Of a stretch of 64,000 nt of DNA, positions 8,087-16,091 are shown one piece after another. The position numbers and the translations under genes were made by a program. The stretch is from Acidobacteriota bacterium (GTDB lineage: Bacteria > Acidobacteriota > Terriglobia > Bryobacterales > UBA6623). Each line of letters opens with the position of its first letter. Within the stretch, counting starts at the first letter, position 1. The notes beneath the pieces are model-generated. The model was not told the origin of the DNA. It saw only the letters and a list, made by a program, of their open reading frames with translations, and made no database searches. The DNA lies in contig WGMB01000015.1 in the NCBI GenBank assembly GCA_016125275.1, positions 62,001-126,000 on the forward strand, read 5' to 3'.

Positions 8087-9304
8087 ATGCTTCGTCGCGA
8101 CTTCTTTCCGGCCGCCGCCGCGGCCGCCACGGCCGGCCTCGCCGCCTGCGCCCCCGCACCCGCGCCCGATCGCAACGCCATGGCCATCAAGATCACCGGC
8201 GTGGAGATCTTCCGCATCGAGGTCAACAGCCGCGGCCCCTGGTGCGTCATCAGGGTCCAGACCGACGCCGGCCTCACCGGCATCGGCGACGCTTCGCACT
8301 CGGGCAAGGACGATCCGGCCATCGGCAAGATCAAAGAGTACGCCGAGGTCGTCAAGCGCGGCTCCATCTTCGACATCGAAGCGCTCCGCGCCTACGCCCA
8401 TCCCCAATACAAGGAAGGCGGCCGCGCCGTCTCCTGCGCCCTCAGCGCCCTCGAGCAGGCCCTCTACGACCTGCAGGGCAAGGCCATGGGCGTGCCCTGC
8501 TGGGCCCTGTTCGGCGGCAAGATGCGCGACCAGATCCGCAACTACGCCAACATCAACCGCTCCACCGACGACCGCGTGCCCGCCGGCTTCGCCGAGCGCG
8601 CCGGCCAAGCCATCGACGCGGGCTTCACGGCCATCAAGATGGCCTCGTTCGACGGCATGCCGCGCAACGGCTCCGCCGCCGAGATCGAAGCCCACACCAA
8701 GCTCGGCATCGAGTGCGCCCAAGCCGTGCGCGACCGCATCGGCCTGGCCAACGACCTGCTGGTGGACGCCCACAACAACTTCGACTACGAGCGCGGCCTC
8801 GACCTGATGAAGCGCATGGAGCCGCTGGAGCTGTTCTTCCTGGAAGAGATTTCGCGGCCCATCGACGTCTTCTCGCGGCTCAAGAAGCAGGCCACCATGC
8901 CCATCGCGGGCGGCGAGTCGCTATTCGGCGTCCAGGAGTACTGGCCCTATCTGGTGGCCGAGACCGTCAATATCGCCATGCCGGACGTGAAGTACTGCGG
9001 CGGCATGCTGGAGCTCAAAAAGATCGCCGCGATGGCGGAATCCAACGGCGTGCAGTGCTCGCCGCACGGCCCGGCCAGCCCGGTCGGCAACATGGCGGCG
9101 GCGCACGTCTGCGCCACCCTGCCGAACTTTCTGATCCTGGAGTACTCCTACGGAGACGCCGTGGAGTGGCGCGCCGAAATGACCAACCCGCCGGAGCCGC
9201 TCGAGAAAGGCGGCATGCTGCGCGTGCCCGACACGCCGGGCCTGGGCTACGAGCTCAACGACACGTTGGTCGAGAAGCGTCTGGTGGACAAGGCGACAGC
9301 GTAA
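8087..9304 (+). CDS. Exported mandelate racemase/muconate lactonizing-type enzyme
   Basis: A 405-residue enolase-superfamily protein. These enzymes abstract a proton alpha to a carboxylate, for example in sugar-acid dehydratases. The catalytic barrel shows IKMASFDG (candidate Lys near 183), the metal ligands Asp in LVDAHNN (about 226), Glu in FLEEIS (about 251) and Glu in GGESLFG, and His in CSPHGPASPVGN (about 326). Unusually, the N-terminus is a Tat-like signal (LRRDFF) with a lipobox (GLAAC) and an Ala/Pro linker, so the enzyme appears to be exported and lipid-anchored. An internal ATG at 8180 would give a cytoplasmic form, but it has no ribosome-binding site. It converges on the microcompartment operon. 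Confidence 0.88.
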   Translation: MLRRDFFPAAAAAATAGLAACAPAPAPDRNAMAIKITGVEIFRIEVNSRGPWCVIRVQTDAGLTGIGDASHSGKDDPAIGKIKEYAEVVKRGSIFDIEALRAYAHPQYKEGGRAVSCALSALEQALYDLQGKAMGVPCWALFGGKMRDQIRNYANINRSTDDRVPAGFAERAGQAIDAGFTAIKMASFDGMPRNGSAAEIEAHTKLGIECAQAVRDRIGLANDLLVDAHNNFDYERGLDLMKRMEPLELFFLEEISRPIDVFSRLKKQATMPIAGGESLFGVQEYWPYLVAETVNIAMPDVKYCGGMLELKKIAAMAESNGVQCSPHGPASPVGNMAAAHVCATLPNFLILEYSYGDAVEWRAEMTNPPEPLEKGGMLRVPDTPGLGYELNDTLVEKRLVDKATA

Positions 9305-9309
9305 GGGAA

Positions 9310-9388
9310 GTGAGCAGTGAGCAGTAAACAGTGAGCAGTGGGAAAACAGATCCTAACCACTGCTCACTGCTCACAGTTCACTGCTCAC
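9310..9388. repeat. Heptad-type inverted repeat between convergent genes
   Basis: Two 32-base arms (9310-9341 and 9357-9388) are near-perfect inverted copies separated by 15 bases. Each arm is itself built of GTGAGCAGT-type direct repeats. The stop codon of the last microcompartment gene lies inside the right arm. The resulting long hairpin could stop transcription from both sides. Its composition is unlike the surrounding coding DNA. Confidence 0.7.
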
Positions 9389-9669
9389 GAGTCTCCCCCC
9401 TCCACCTTCACCTCATCCACCACGCCCAGCACTGCACAATCAATCGGCGCCGGAAATCGGTCCACGGCCGTCATCGCGCCCCAGCCGTCCAGCGTCACCA
9501 GCACGCGGTCGCCCGCGCCGGCGCCCACCGAGTCCACGGCGATCAGCGGGGCGCCCGGCCGCTCCGTGCCGTCCAGCTCCAGAGTCTGCACCACAAGCAG
9601 CTTCAGCCCCTCGTGCGAGGAGCTCTTGTGCGTGGCGACCACTTCGCCCGTGACGCGGCCCAGCAGCAT
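9385..9669 (-). CDS. Microcompartment pentamer shell protein (EutN/CcmL, BMC-P), copy 1
   Basis: A 94-residue vertex protein of a bacterial microcompartment. The family pattern is clear: an opening GRVTGEVVATHK, a middle LLVVQTLELDG, the AVDSVGAGAGDRVLV turn and a final VLGVVDEVKV. Pentamers of this fold close the corners of the icosahedral shell. It is the last gene of the five-gene operon, three bases after copy 2, and its stop codon falls within the 9310-9388 inverted repeat. Confidence 0.92.
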   Translation of the reverse strand: MLLGRVTGEVVATHKSSSHEGLKLLVVQTLELDGTERPGAPLIAVDSVGAGAGDRVLVTLDGWGAMTAVDRFPAPIDCAVLGVVDEVKVEGGDS

Positions 9670-9672
9670 CGC

Positions 9673-9942
9673 CTACTCCGCCTGATTGACGCGGTCCACG
9701 ATGCCCACCACCGTCGCGTCCGAAGCCACTTGTTCGGGATAGAAAGGAATGCAGGCCTCGCGCCCGCGCACCCAGTAGACCGTCTCCCCCGCCCCTGCGC
9801 CGATGGCGTCCACGGCGACGAACTCTTCGCCTGCGTCGCCGCCGGCGGCGTCAATGGGTTGCACGACGAGAAAGCGCTTCCCGTCGTGCTCGGGGGTCTT
9901 GATGGTCGACCACAGCCGACCGGTCACGCGTCCCAGGCGCAC
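9673..9942 (-). CDS. Microcompartment pentamer shell protein (BMC-P), copy 2
   Basis: An 89-residue BMC-P paralog. The motifs are GRVTGRLWSTIKTPEHDG, FLVVQPID, FVAVDAIGAGAGETVYWV and VVGIVDRVNQ. It differs from the other two copies in the central loop (GREACIPFYPEQ), which faces the shell edge or pore in this family. It is spaced 3 bases from each neighbour, so translational coupling is likely. Confidence 0.92.
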   Translation of the reverse strand: MRLGRVTGRLWSTIKTPEHDGKRFLVVQPIDAAGGDAGEEFVAVDAIGAGAGETVYWVRGREACIPFYPEQVASDATVVGIVDRVNQAE

Positions 9943-9945
9943 CGC

Positions 9946-10224
9946 TCAAGCTCCCCCGTCGAGATCGACCTTGTCGACAATGCCGATCACGGCCGTATCG
10001 ACGGGGATGTCCTTGAGCCCATGCGCCATACGGGCCGAGCTGCCCTGGACCGCGATCACGGTCTCGCGCGTTCCCGCGCCGACCGTGTCCACGGCAACCA
10101 CATAGGAGCTCTTCTTGAGCTCCCCTTGCGGCGACACGGTCTGCAGAATGAGGAGCTTGCGCCCCTCCAGACGCGGGTCTTTCTTCGTCGCGACGACGTT
10201 GCCCACCACCCGCGCCAACAGCAT
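9946..10224 (-). CDS. Microcompartment pentamer shell protein (BMC-P), copy 3
   Basis: A 92-residue BMC-P paralog with ARVVGNVVATKKDPRLEG, LLILQTVSPQG, VVAVDTVGAGTRETVIAV and AVIGIVDKVDL. It is the first of the three pentamer genes, 10 bases after the BMC-H gene. Having three BMC-P types with one hexamer type is characteristic of planctomycete/verrucomicrobial-like shells, where the three may occupy different vertices. Confidence 0.92.
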   Translation of the reverse strand: MLLARVVGNVVATKKDPRLEGRKLLILQTVSPQGELKKSSYVVAVDTVGAGTRETVIAVQGSSARMAHGLKDIPVDTAVIGIVDKVDLDGGA

Positions 10225-10234
10225 CTTCGCAGCC

Positions 10235-10519
10235 CTACTTCGTCGCCGAGCCGATCTTGAAGATGTCGCCCAGGTTCGAGTGCGGCCTCGGGATCACGTG
10301 GACGGCGATGAGCTCGCCCACCCGACGGGCGGCGGCGGCGCCGGCGTCGGTGGCGGCCTTCACCGCGGCCACGTCGCCGCGCATCAGCACGGTCACGTAC
10401 CCGGAGCCGACCTTCTCCCAGCCCACCAGCGTGACGTTCGCAGCCTTCACCGAAGCATCCGCGGCTTCGATCAGCGCGGTCAGGCCGCGCGTCTCAATCA
10501 TTCCAAGCGATTCGCCCAT
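10235..10519 (-). CDS. Microcompartment hexamer shell protein (BMC-H)
   Basis: A 94-residue single-domain BMC protein, the main facet tile of the shell. It opens with [19 protein letters not shown] and contains [20 protein letters not shown] and [12 protein letters not shown], all canonical. The KVGSG turn lines the central pore of the hexamer and is of the small polar type seen in shells of sugar-degrading compartments. It lies 6 bases after the aldolase gene. It is the only hexamer gene in the window. Confidence 0.95.
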   Translation of the reverse strand: MGESLGMIETRGLTALIEAADASVKAANVTLVGWEKVGSGYVTVLMRGDVAAVKAATDAGAAAARRVGELIAVHVIPRPHSNLGDIFKIGSATK

Positions 10520-10525
10520 CGTCCG

Positions 10526-11326
10526 TTACCTCTTCTCCTCTCGGGCCCGCACGGCTTCTTCGACCATGGCGATCAGCTCTCCGCGGGTGACGTAGAAACC
10601 TTCTTCTCCGGACGCGCCCACCGCGCCGCCCGTGTAATCTTCCGCCGTCGTCGGGCAGCCCGGCACGGGCGTCGCCTTCGAGCGCACGCCGTAGCGGGTG
10701 CGCGAGTCGAACAGCTTGTCGACTTCGGCCTTCGGCAACGCCTTGGCGCCGCCCAGCATTTCCGCCACAAAGGCGATGCGCGCAAAGTGCTCCACCGTCT
10801 CCATGCGGAAGAACGCCTGCCAGACGTCCTTGCCGTAGGCCACGGCGCCGTGGTTGGCCAGCAGCAGCGCGTCGTACTTGGGGATCAGCGGCAGCATCGG
10901 GTCCGTCAGCGCCGGCGTCCCCGGCAGACCGTAGCTCGCCGTCGGCACGCAGCCCAGCCCGATGATCACCTCCGGCAGCAGAGCCTTGTTCAGCTCGCGA
11001 CCGGCCGAGGCGAACCCGGTGGCCGTCGGCGGATGCGCATGCACCACTGACATGATGTCGTCGCGCATCTTGTAGATCGTCATGTGCATGGCGATCTCCG
11101 AGGTGCGCTCCAGGCGGCCTTCCAGCTTGTTGCCTTCGTAGTCGCAGATGATCAGGTCGTCGGGCTTCATCATGCCCTTGGACACGCCGGTGGGCGTACA
11201 CAGAATCCGCTCCTCATCGAGCCGGATCGTGATGTTGCCGTCGTTGGCGGCGACCCATCCTTTCTGAAAAACGAGCCTGCCGATCTCGACAATGTCCTCT
11301 CGCAGCTCTCGTTCCGTCTTTGCCAT
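10526..11326 (-). CDS. Class II aldolase/adducin family protein, likely microcompartment cargo
   Basis: A 266-residue zinc aldolase of the fuculose/rhamnulose-1-phosphate aldolase family, which splits ketose 1-phosphates into dihydroxyacetone phosphate and an aldehyde. The zinc ligands are His-x-His in VHAHPPTATGFA (about 95 and 97) and His in LLANHGAVAYG (about 158). GWVAANDGNITIRL is the phosphate-site region. After the fold ends, a Pro/Gly-rich linker leads to a final amphipathic helix (YVTRGELIAMVEEAVRAREE), which resembles an encapsulation peptide. The ATG at 11326 begins the family homology; the longer frame does not. It leads the shell operon, so the cargo role is well supported, although the true sugar is unknown. 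Confidence 0.9.
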   Translation of the reverse strand: MAKTERELREDIVEIGRLVFQKGWVAANDGNITIRLDEERILCTPTGVSKGMMKPDDLIICDYEGNKLEGRLERTSEIAMHMTIYKMRDDIMSVVHAHPPTATGFASAGRELNKALLPEVIIGLGCVPTASYGLPGTPALTDPMLPLIPKYDALLLANHGAVAYGKDVWQAFFRMETVEHFARIAFVAEMLGGAKALPKAEVDKLFDSRTRYGVRSKATPVPGCPTTAEDYTGGAVGASGEEGFYVTRGELIAMVEEAVRAREEKR

Positions 11327-11429
11327 CGCGATCTCCAAGCGTATCGTAGCCCTCGGGCGGGTGTAAAGGAGCCCCCGAGTTGCCAACAGGCCCGTCCAAT
11401 CGAGAAGATGAGGGGCTCTCCCTCGCTCC

Positions 11430-12248
11430 ATGTCCAAGCCGCGCATGTGCCCGAACTGCCGGGCGTTCGTCGACCCGAAGGAGAAGATCTGTCCCTACTG
11501 CGACAACCCCTTGGGCGAAACCTACGCCAAGCGGGCCGCGCGCCAGGGCGGCGGCTTCGGCGGCATCATCCCGGACACCCACGTCACCACCTTCATCATC
11601 CTGTTCGTCAACCTGGCGATGTTCGTCGCCATGTTGCTGCTCAGCCAGAAGCTGGGCATGGCGTCGCTGTTCAGCATCGACGGCCGCGTGGCCGAGCTGT
11701 TCGGCGCCAAGGTCCGCTACAACATCCTGGTCGAGCACCAGTGGTGGCGGCTGGCGACGGCCGGCTTTCTGCACGCCGGGCTGTTCCACTTCGGCATGAA
11801 CAGTTGGGTGCTGTTCGACCTGGGAGCCGCCGCCGAGTACACTTACGGCACCTCACGCTATCTGGTGATCTACTTCGTCTCGAACGTCTTCGGCTTCTGG
11901 GCCAGCCTGTTCTGGACGCCGGCGCAGTCCCTGGGCGCTTCGGCCGCCCTGTGCGGCCTGATCGGCGCGCTGATGGCCGGCGCCAAGCGCACCGGCCAGA
12001 GCATGGCCTGGTCGTTCTACATGCGTTGGATGATCATCATCGTCGTGCTCGGCCTGATCGTGCCCTACATCGACCAAGCCGCGCACTTGGGAGGCTTCGT
12101 GGCCGGCTACGCTGTGGGCTGGATCGCTTCGTCGCCGCGCGTCAACCGCAACATCGAGTCGCTGTGGAAGGCCGCCGCCACGCTGGCCACGCTGGGCACG
12201 GTCGCCGCGCTGGCGATCGCCTACTCCAACGTGCTGCGCGCTCTGTAA
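11430..12248 (+). CDS. Rhomboid intramembrane serine protease with N-terminal zinc ribbon
   Basis: A 272-residue protein. It begins with a four-cysteine zinc ribbon (CPNC, CPYC; residues 7-27), then a multi-helix membrane domain. The rhomboid catalytic serine is in LGASAALCG (Ser171) and the partner histidine in DQAAHLGGFVAG (His219). HQWWRLATAGFLHAGLFHFGMN is the conserved loop-1 and helix-2 region of rhomboids. It would cleave transmembrane substrates within the lipid bilayer. It diverges from the microcompartment operon with about 100 bases between them. Confidence 0.92.
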   Translation: MSKPRMCPNCRAFVDPKEKICPYCDNPLGETYAKRAARQGGGFGGIIPDTHVTTFIILFVNLAMFVAMLLLSQKLGMASLFSIDGRVAELFGAKVRYNILVEHQWWRLATAGFLHAGLFHFGMNSWVLFDLGAAAEYTYGTSRYLVIYFVSNVFGFWASLFWTPAQSLGASAALCGLIGALMAGAKRTGQSMAWSFYMRWMIIIVVLGLIVPYIDQAAHLGGFVAGYAVGWIASSPRVNRNIESLWKAAATLATLGTVAALAIAYSNVLRAL

Positions 12249-12258
12249 GCCGCTCGCG

Positions 12259-13338
12259 CTACGGCTCGCACGGCCGCCGCAGCGCCCGCCACTGCGCGGG
12301 CGTCAGCGCCGGAGTCGGAGAGTCCGGGGCCGGCGCCGCCATCTCCTGCAACAGGCGAGCCCTCTCGGCGCTGTCGGGGTGCGTCGACAGGTAGACCAGC
12401 GACGCCGTGTCGCCCTCCATCGCCGCGAACCTCTCGAAGACGCGCGCCATCGCGTGGCCGTCGATGCCGGCCGCTTCGAGCATCCGCAGGCCCTGGGCGT
12501 CGGCCGCCGACTCGTCCCGCCGTGCAAACGCCAGCGACGTCAGCAGCGTGCCGCCGCTGGCCGTCCAGGACCCCTGTGCGCCCAGCGCGGCCAGCAAGGC
12601 TTCCAGGGTCATCTGCCGAAACAGGCTACGGGTGGAGTGGCGCAGCTCCACGTGCTGCATCTCGTGCGCCAGCACCGCCGCCAGCTCCTCCGGCGACTCC
12701 ACCATCGCCACCAGCTCGTCGAACACCACGATGTGGCCGCCCGGAGCAGCCAGCGCGTTCACCGGGCCGTGCACCATAGCGATCTCCCAGTGGTAGGGGC
12801 TTTCCGGCAGCGCGGCGCTGAGCCGCGCCGTCAACGCGTCGAGCGCCTCGCGCCGCCGCGGCTCCTCGCAGCGCCGCTCCGGCGGCGCCAGCTCCTGCAT
12901 CACCGAACGGCCCAGCCGATCCTCCCAAGCCGTCGGCAGAACCGCCGCCGCCAGCCCGGAGACCGCCTGCGCGCCCCACAGCCAGACGCCGCCCACGATC
13001 GCCGCCACCGCCAGGATCGCCAGCAGCCCTTGCCGAAACGAGACCGCCGCAAAACCTTCCCGCGGTCGCTCTCCGGCCGAGACCTGCCGCCAGGCCTCCA
13101 GAAAGCGCCGGTCTTCCACCACCACTGACTCCCTGCCGTGCTCCAGCCGAATCGGCTCGCCCGCGTACTGCCCCTGGGCCAGCTCGGTGGCGGCGTAGAG
13201 CCAGGCCAAGGCGTCCTCGGCGGCGGCCGTGCGGATCTCCAGGTGGTCTCCCCACAGCAGGATCTCGGCGTCATGCCGGCGCGGCGTCACGCCGTCGTAG
13301 AAGGCGCCCTGCCAGTGCTGCTGGGCCGGGGAGATCAT
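12259..13338 (-). CDS. M48 family metalloprotease
   Basis: A 359-residue zinc peptidase. HEMQH (residues 225-229) is the HExxH site, preceded by ELAAVLA, and a Glu ligand follows in SAADAQGLRMLEAAG. One hydrophobic segment at about residues 103-130 (GLLAILAVAAIVGGVWLWG) should anchor it in the membrane. The N-terminal 95 residues form a beta-rich domain of unknown type. It follows the TPR-DUF898 gene by 9 bases. Pairing of DUF898 (YjgN-like) membrane proteins with M48 peptidases is a recurrent gene neighbourhood, so the two probably act together in envelope protein handling. Confidence 0.88.
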   Translation of the reverse strand: MISPAQQHWQGAFYDGVTPRRHDAEILLWGDHLEIRTAAAEDALAWLYAATELAQGQYAGEPIRLEHGRESVVVEDRRFLEAWRQVSAGERPREGFAAVSFRQGLLAILAVAAIVGGVWLWGAQAVSGLAAAVLPTAWEDRLGRSVMQELAPPERRCEEPRRREALDALTARLSAALPESPYHWEIAMVHGPVNALAAPGGHIVVFDELVAMVESPEELAAVLAHEMQHVELRHSTRSLFRQMTLEALLAALGAQGSWTASGGTLLTSLAFARRDESAADAQGLRMLEAAGIDGHAMARVFERFAAMEGDTASLVYLSTHPDSAERARLLQEMAAPAPDSPTPALTPAQWRALRRPCEP

Positions 13339-13347
13339 CGCGCGCGC

Positions 13348-16002
13348 TCAGGCAAAAAAGCCCATGTCCAAGCCCAGAAAGTCCGCAAAGCCTTCTCCCA
13401 CGGCGGCGTCCTGCTGGGTCTGCTGCCGCACGCCTTCCAGGTCCAAGTCGCCGTCGATCTCGATCGATTCGAGCCAAACCTTCGTCCGCCGCGCCTGCAC
13501 CCAGGGCCAGGCCAGACCCAGGGTCAGCAGGATCAGCAGCGTGCCCACCCCGTCGATTTCGAACAGTTGTGAGCCGGTGATGGTCGAGCGGAAGCGCGCG
13601 CCCCGAAACGTCGTGCGCGACCAGTAATAGCGCTCGCGGTACGCCCGGTACCAGAAGCTGTACATCCCCAGCGTGGGAAAGAACAGCAGCCAGTTCAAGA
13701 AGTACCGGCCGAACAGGTCGCCGCCCTGCGCGTCGCAGGCGAACGGTGAATCGCCAAAGCGCATGTGGCCGATCAAAAAGCGCCGCTTGTGAGAGTTGAA
13801 GAACGGCGTCCACAGCCCGAACGTCAGCAGCCACAGCGGCCAGTTGAGCAGGTACAGGCCGAGGTAGCGCCAAGGGCTGCCATGAAACGAGAACCGCACG
13901 CCGCGCCAGGAGGTCCGCGTGAGCCGGTAGCGGTGCGCGCCCACCTCCGCGATCGGCCACAGCAGCAAGGCCAGCGCAAACGACGCCAGGACGATGCCCT
14001 GAACAGCCCCTTCGGCGGCCCCGGCCAACTGCGCGATCGTCGGCCCGTAGAGCACGAAGAGCAGCAGCGGCGCGCCCTTCAGCCAGCCCAGAAACAGCTC
14101 CCGCGCCGTCCCGTGGAAGGCGAAACGGTCTTCGGCCAGCCCGGCGTGCGCCCAGATGTAGCGGCGCATGCGCACCTTGCCCCAGAAGTGATAGAGGCCC
14201 AGCGTCACGATCGTCAGCAGCGTGTTGACGATCCAGATGCCGAACAGCTCCCCGCCCTGGCCCTCGAACGAGCCGTGCTGCGCCGGCGCCCGGTCGACCC
14301 CAAGAAGTTGAAAGCCCTCGACCGGGGCCGCCGGCGCCACAGGAACCTTTGCAGCCGCAGGGACGGCGACGGCGGGATCGGTGGGAACCCAGACCGAGAC
14401 CGCCGGCGCTTCCACCGGAGCCACATACGCCAGCCGGCGGCTCAAGGCGATCCCGCCCACCGCCACCGCGCCCCCTACTCCCACAAAGCCGACCAGCGCC
14501 ACCAGCCAGCCGGGCAGGCCGAACGGCCGGAACTCCGCCCAGCGCTCGGCGATCTTGTCACGCATCAGGAGGAGGCCGATGCCGGCGATGCGGGTGTTGG
14601 TCCGCTCGGCGTCCCTGGGGCGCCCCGCCGCCTGGTAGGCCTGCGCCAACTGGCTGAGCGGGAGAATCAGGTTCTGGCTGTCGGCGCCCCACTGGGCTTC
14701 GCGGATCGCCAAGGCCCTCTCGTAGGCGTCCACCGCCACGTCGTGCTCGCGGGTCTGGGAGGCGATCTCGCCGATCTTCTGCCAGACGTCGGCGGCCTCC
14801 AGGGAGTAGCCGTTGCCGGCCGCCTCCAGCGCTCCCAGCCGCTCCTTCTGCACCATGTGGCTGTCATAAGGGCGCCCGGCCAGCAAATAGGCCTCGGCCA
14901 GAAAACGCAAGGAGTCGCTCGAGACCCACTCGATCTCCGGATGCTCTCGCGCCAACGCGGCGGCGCGTTCGTAGCGCGCGATCGCCTCGTCGTGCATCTC
15001 CGCGTTCTGGAAGGCGTCGCCCGCCTCGTGCAGCAGGTCGATCAGGGTCTCCGGGTCGGCGTCGCCGGCCTCCTCCAGAGCGATCGCCTCGTCCAGCTCG
15101 CCGGCGGCCTCCACAGGATTGTCGAGAGAGGCCAAGGCCTCGCCCAGCCCCGCCCGCACTTGAGCCTCGCGCGCCGCGTCCGGCCGCCGCCCGAGCGCCC
15201 GCAAAGCCCTGCGGTAGATGCCCACGGCCTCCTCGTCGAGGCCTTGGTAGGCCAGCGAATCGGCCGCCTTGAGCAGGGCGTCCACGCGCTCGGGCGAGTC
15301 TTCGGGCGTCACCGTCACCCGCACCGAGAGCGCGTTGCGATAGTAGTCCGCTAGCTCCTCGGTCTCCAGCCAGGAGTCGGCGTAGTCGCCGATCAGATCC
15401 AGGCAGGCCGCCAGCTCCTCGCTTTCGCCAAAGTCTTCGCGGCACTCCCGCTCGATCGCCTCGACGACCTCGTCACAGCTCTCCCGCCGACCCGAATCCG
15501 CCAAGTCCCCGGCCAGCCACAACCGGCGCTCGACCGTCTCCGGGGCGCTACGGCCATACTCGGACGCATACACGGCAATGGCCTCGCCATAGAGCCGCCC
15601 GCACTCGTCCAGATCGTCCTCGAAGTAGGCGATCTCGGCCATGGAGATGACGGTGTCGGCGCCGTCGACGCGCAGGGAGGGGTCGGCGCTCTGGATCGCG
15701 AGGGCCTTGGCGTACTGCTCGCGAGCGCTCGCGTAGCTGCCGTTGCGCTCGAACATCTCGGCGTGGCGCCGGTGCAGGCCGGCCAGCTCGGCGGGGCCGT
15801 CGCCGGCCTTCTTGGCCGCCTCCAGCGCTTGCTCGTACCAGCTCGAAGCCTCGTCAAGGCGCTCGGCTTCGGCGGCGGCTTCGGCGGACTTCACAAAGCC
15901 GTCCCGCTGCGACGCCCAGTCCTCGGTTTGCCCGAAGAGGGCGCCGCAGCACAGCAGCATCGCGAGCGCGGCTAGGCGCCGGGATTTCGCGGGCGCTCGC
16001 AT
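13348..16002 (-). CDS. TPR repeat-DUF898 membrane fusion protein
   Basis: An 884-residue protein with three parts. A signal peptide is followed by many tetratricopeptide-type helical pairs (about residues 25-490; repeated AxxxYERAxxL patterns). A single membrane helix lies near 505-530 (GWLVALVGFVGVGGAVAVGG), then an Ala/Pro/Val linker. The C-terminal DUF898/YjgN-like multi-pass domain (about 580-855) contains two similar blocks, TLGLYHFWGKVRMRRYIWAH and TLGMYSFWYRAYRERYYWS. The TPR part would lie outside the cytoplasm. Fusion of an exported TPR array to DUF898 is unusual in my knowledge. It lies directly upstream of the M48 protease. Confidence 0.8.
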   Translation of the reverse strand: MRAPAKSRRLAALAMLLCCGALFGQTEDWASQRDGFVKSAEAAAEAERLDEASSWYEQALEAAKKAGDGPAELAGLHRRHAEMFERNGSYASAREQYAKALAIQSADPSLRVDGADTVISMAEIAYFEDDLDECGRLYGEAIAVYASEYGRSAPETVERRLWLAGDLADSGRRESCDEVVEAIERECREDFGESEELAACLDLIGDYADSWLETEELADYYRNALSVRVTVTPEDSPERVDALLKAADSLAYQGLDEEAVGIYRRALRALGRRPDAAREAQVRAGLGEALASLDNPVEAAGELDEAIALEEAGDADPETLIDLLHEAGDAFQNAEMHDEAIARYERAAALAREHPEIEWVSSDSLRFLAEAYLLAGRPYDSHMVQKERLGALEAAGNGYSLEAADVWQKIGEIASQTREHDVAVDAYERALAIREAQWGADSQNLILPLSQLAQAYQAAGRPRDAERTNTRIAGIGLLLMRDKIAERWAEFRPFGLPGWLVALVGFVGVGGAVAVGGIALSRRLAYVAPVEAPAVSVWVPTDPAVAVPAAAKVPVAPAAPVEGFQLLGVDRAPAQHGSFEGQGGELFGIWIVNTLLTIVTLGLYHFWGKVRMRRYIWAHAGLAEDRFAFHGTARELFLGWLKGAPLLLFVLYGPTIAQLAGAAEGAVQGIVLASFALALLLWPIAEVGAHRYRLTRTSWRGVRFSFHGSPWRYLGLYLLNWPLWLLTFGLWTPFFNSHKRRFLIGHMRFGDSPFACDAQGGDLFGRYFLNWLLFFPTLGMYSFWYRAYRERYYWSRTTFRGARFRSTITGSQLFEIDGVGTLLILLTLGLAWPWVQARRTKVWLESIEIDGDLDLEGVRQQTQQDAAVGEGFADFLGLDMGFFA

Positions 16003-16091
16003 GAATCTCAGAAAATACCACGGCGGCTCCCAAATACCACGGCGCCGCCCCGATCGAAACCCCGACTATGGCTTCGCGCGACAATGGATTC

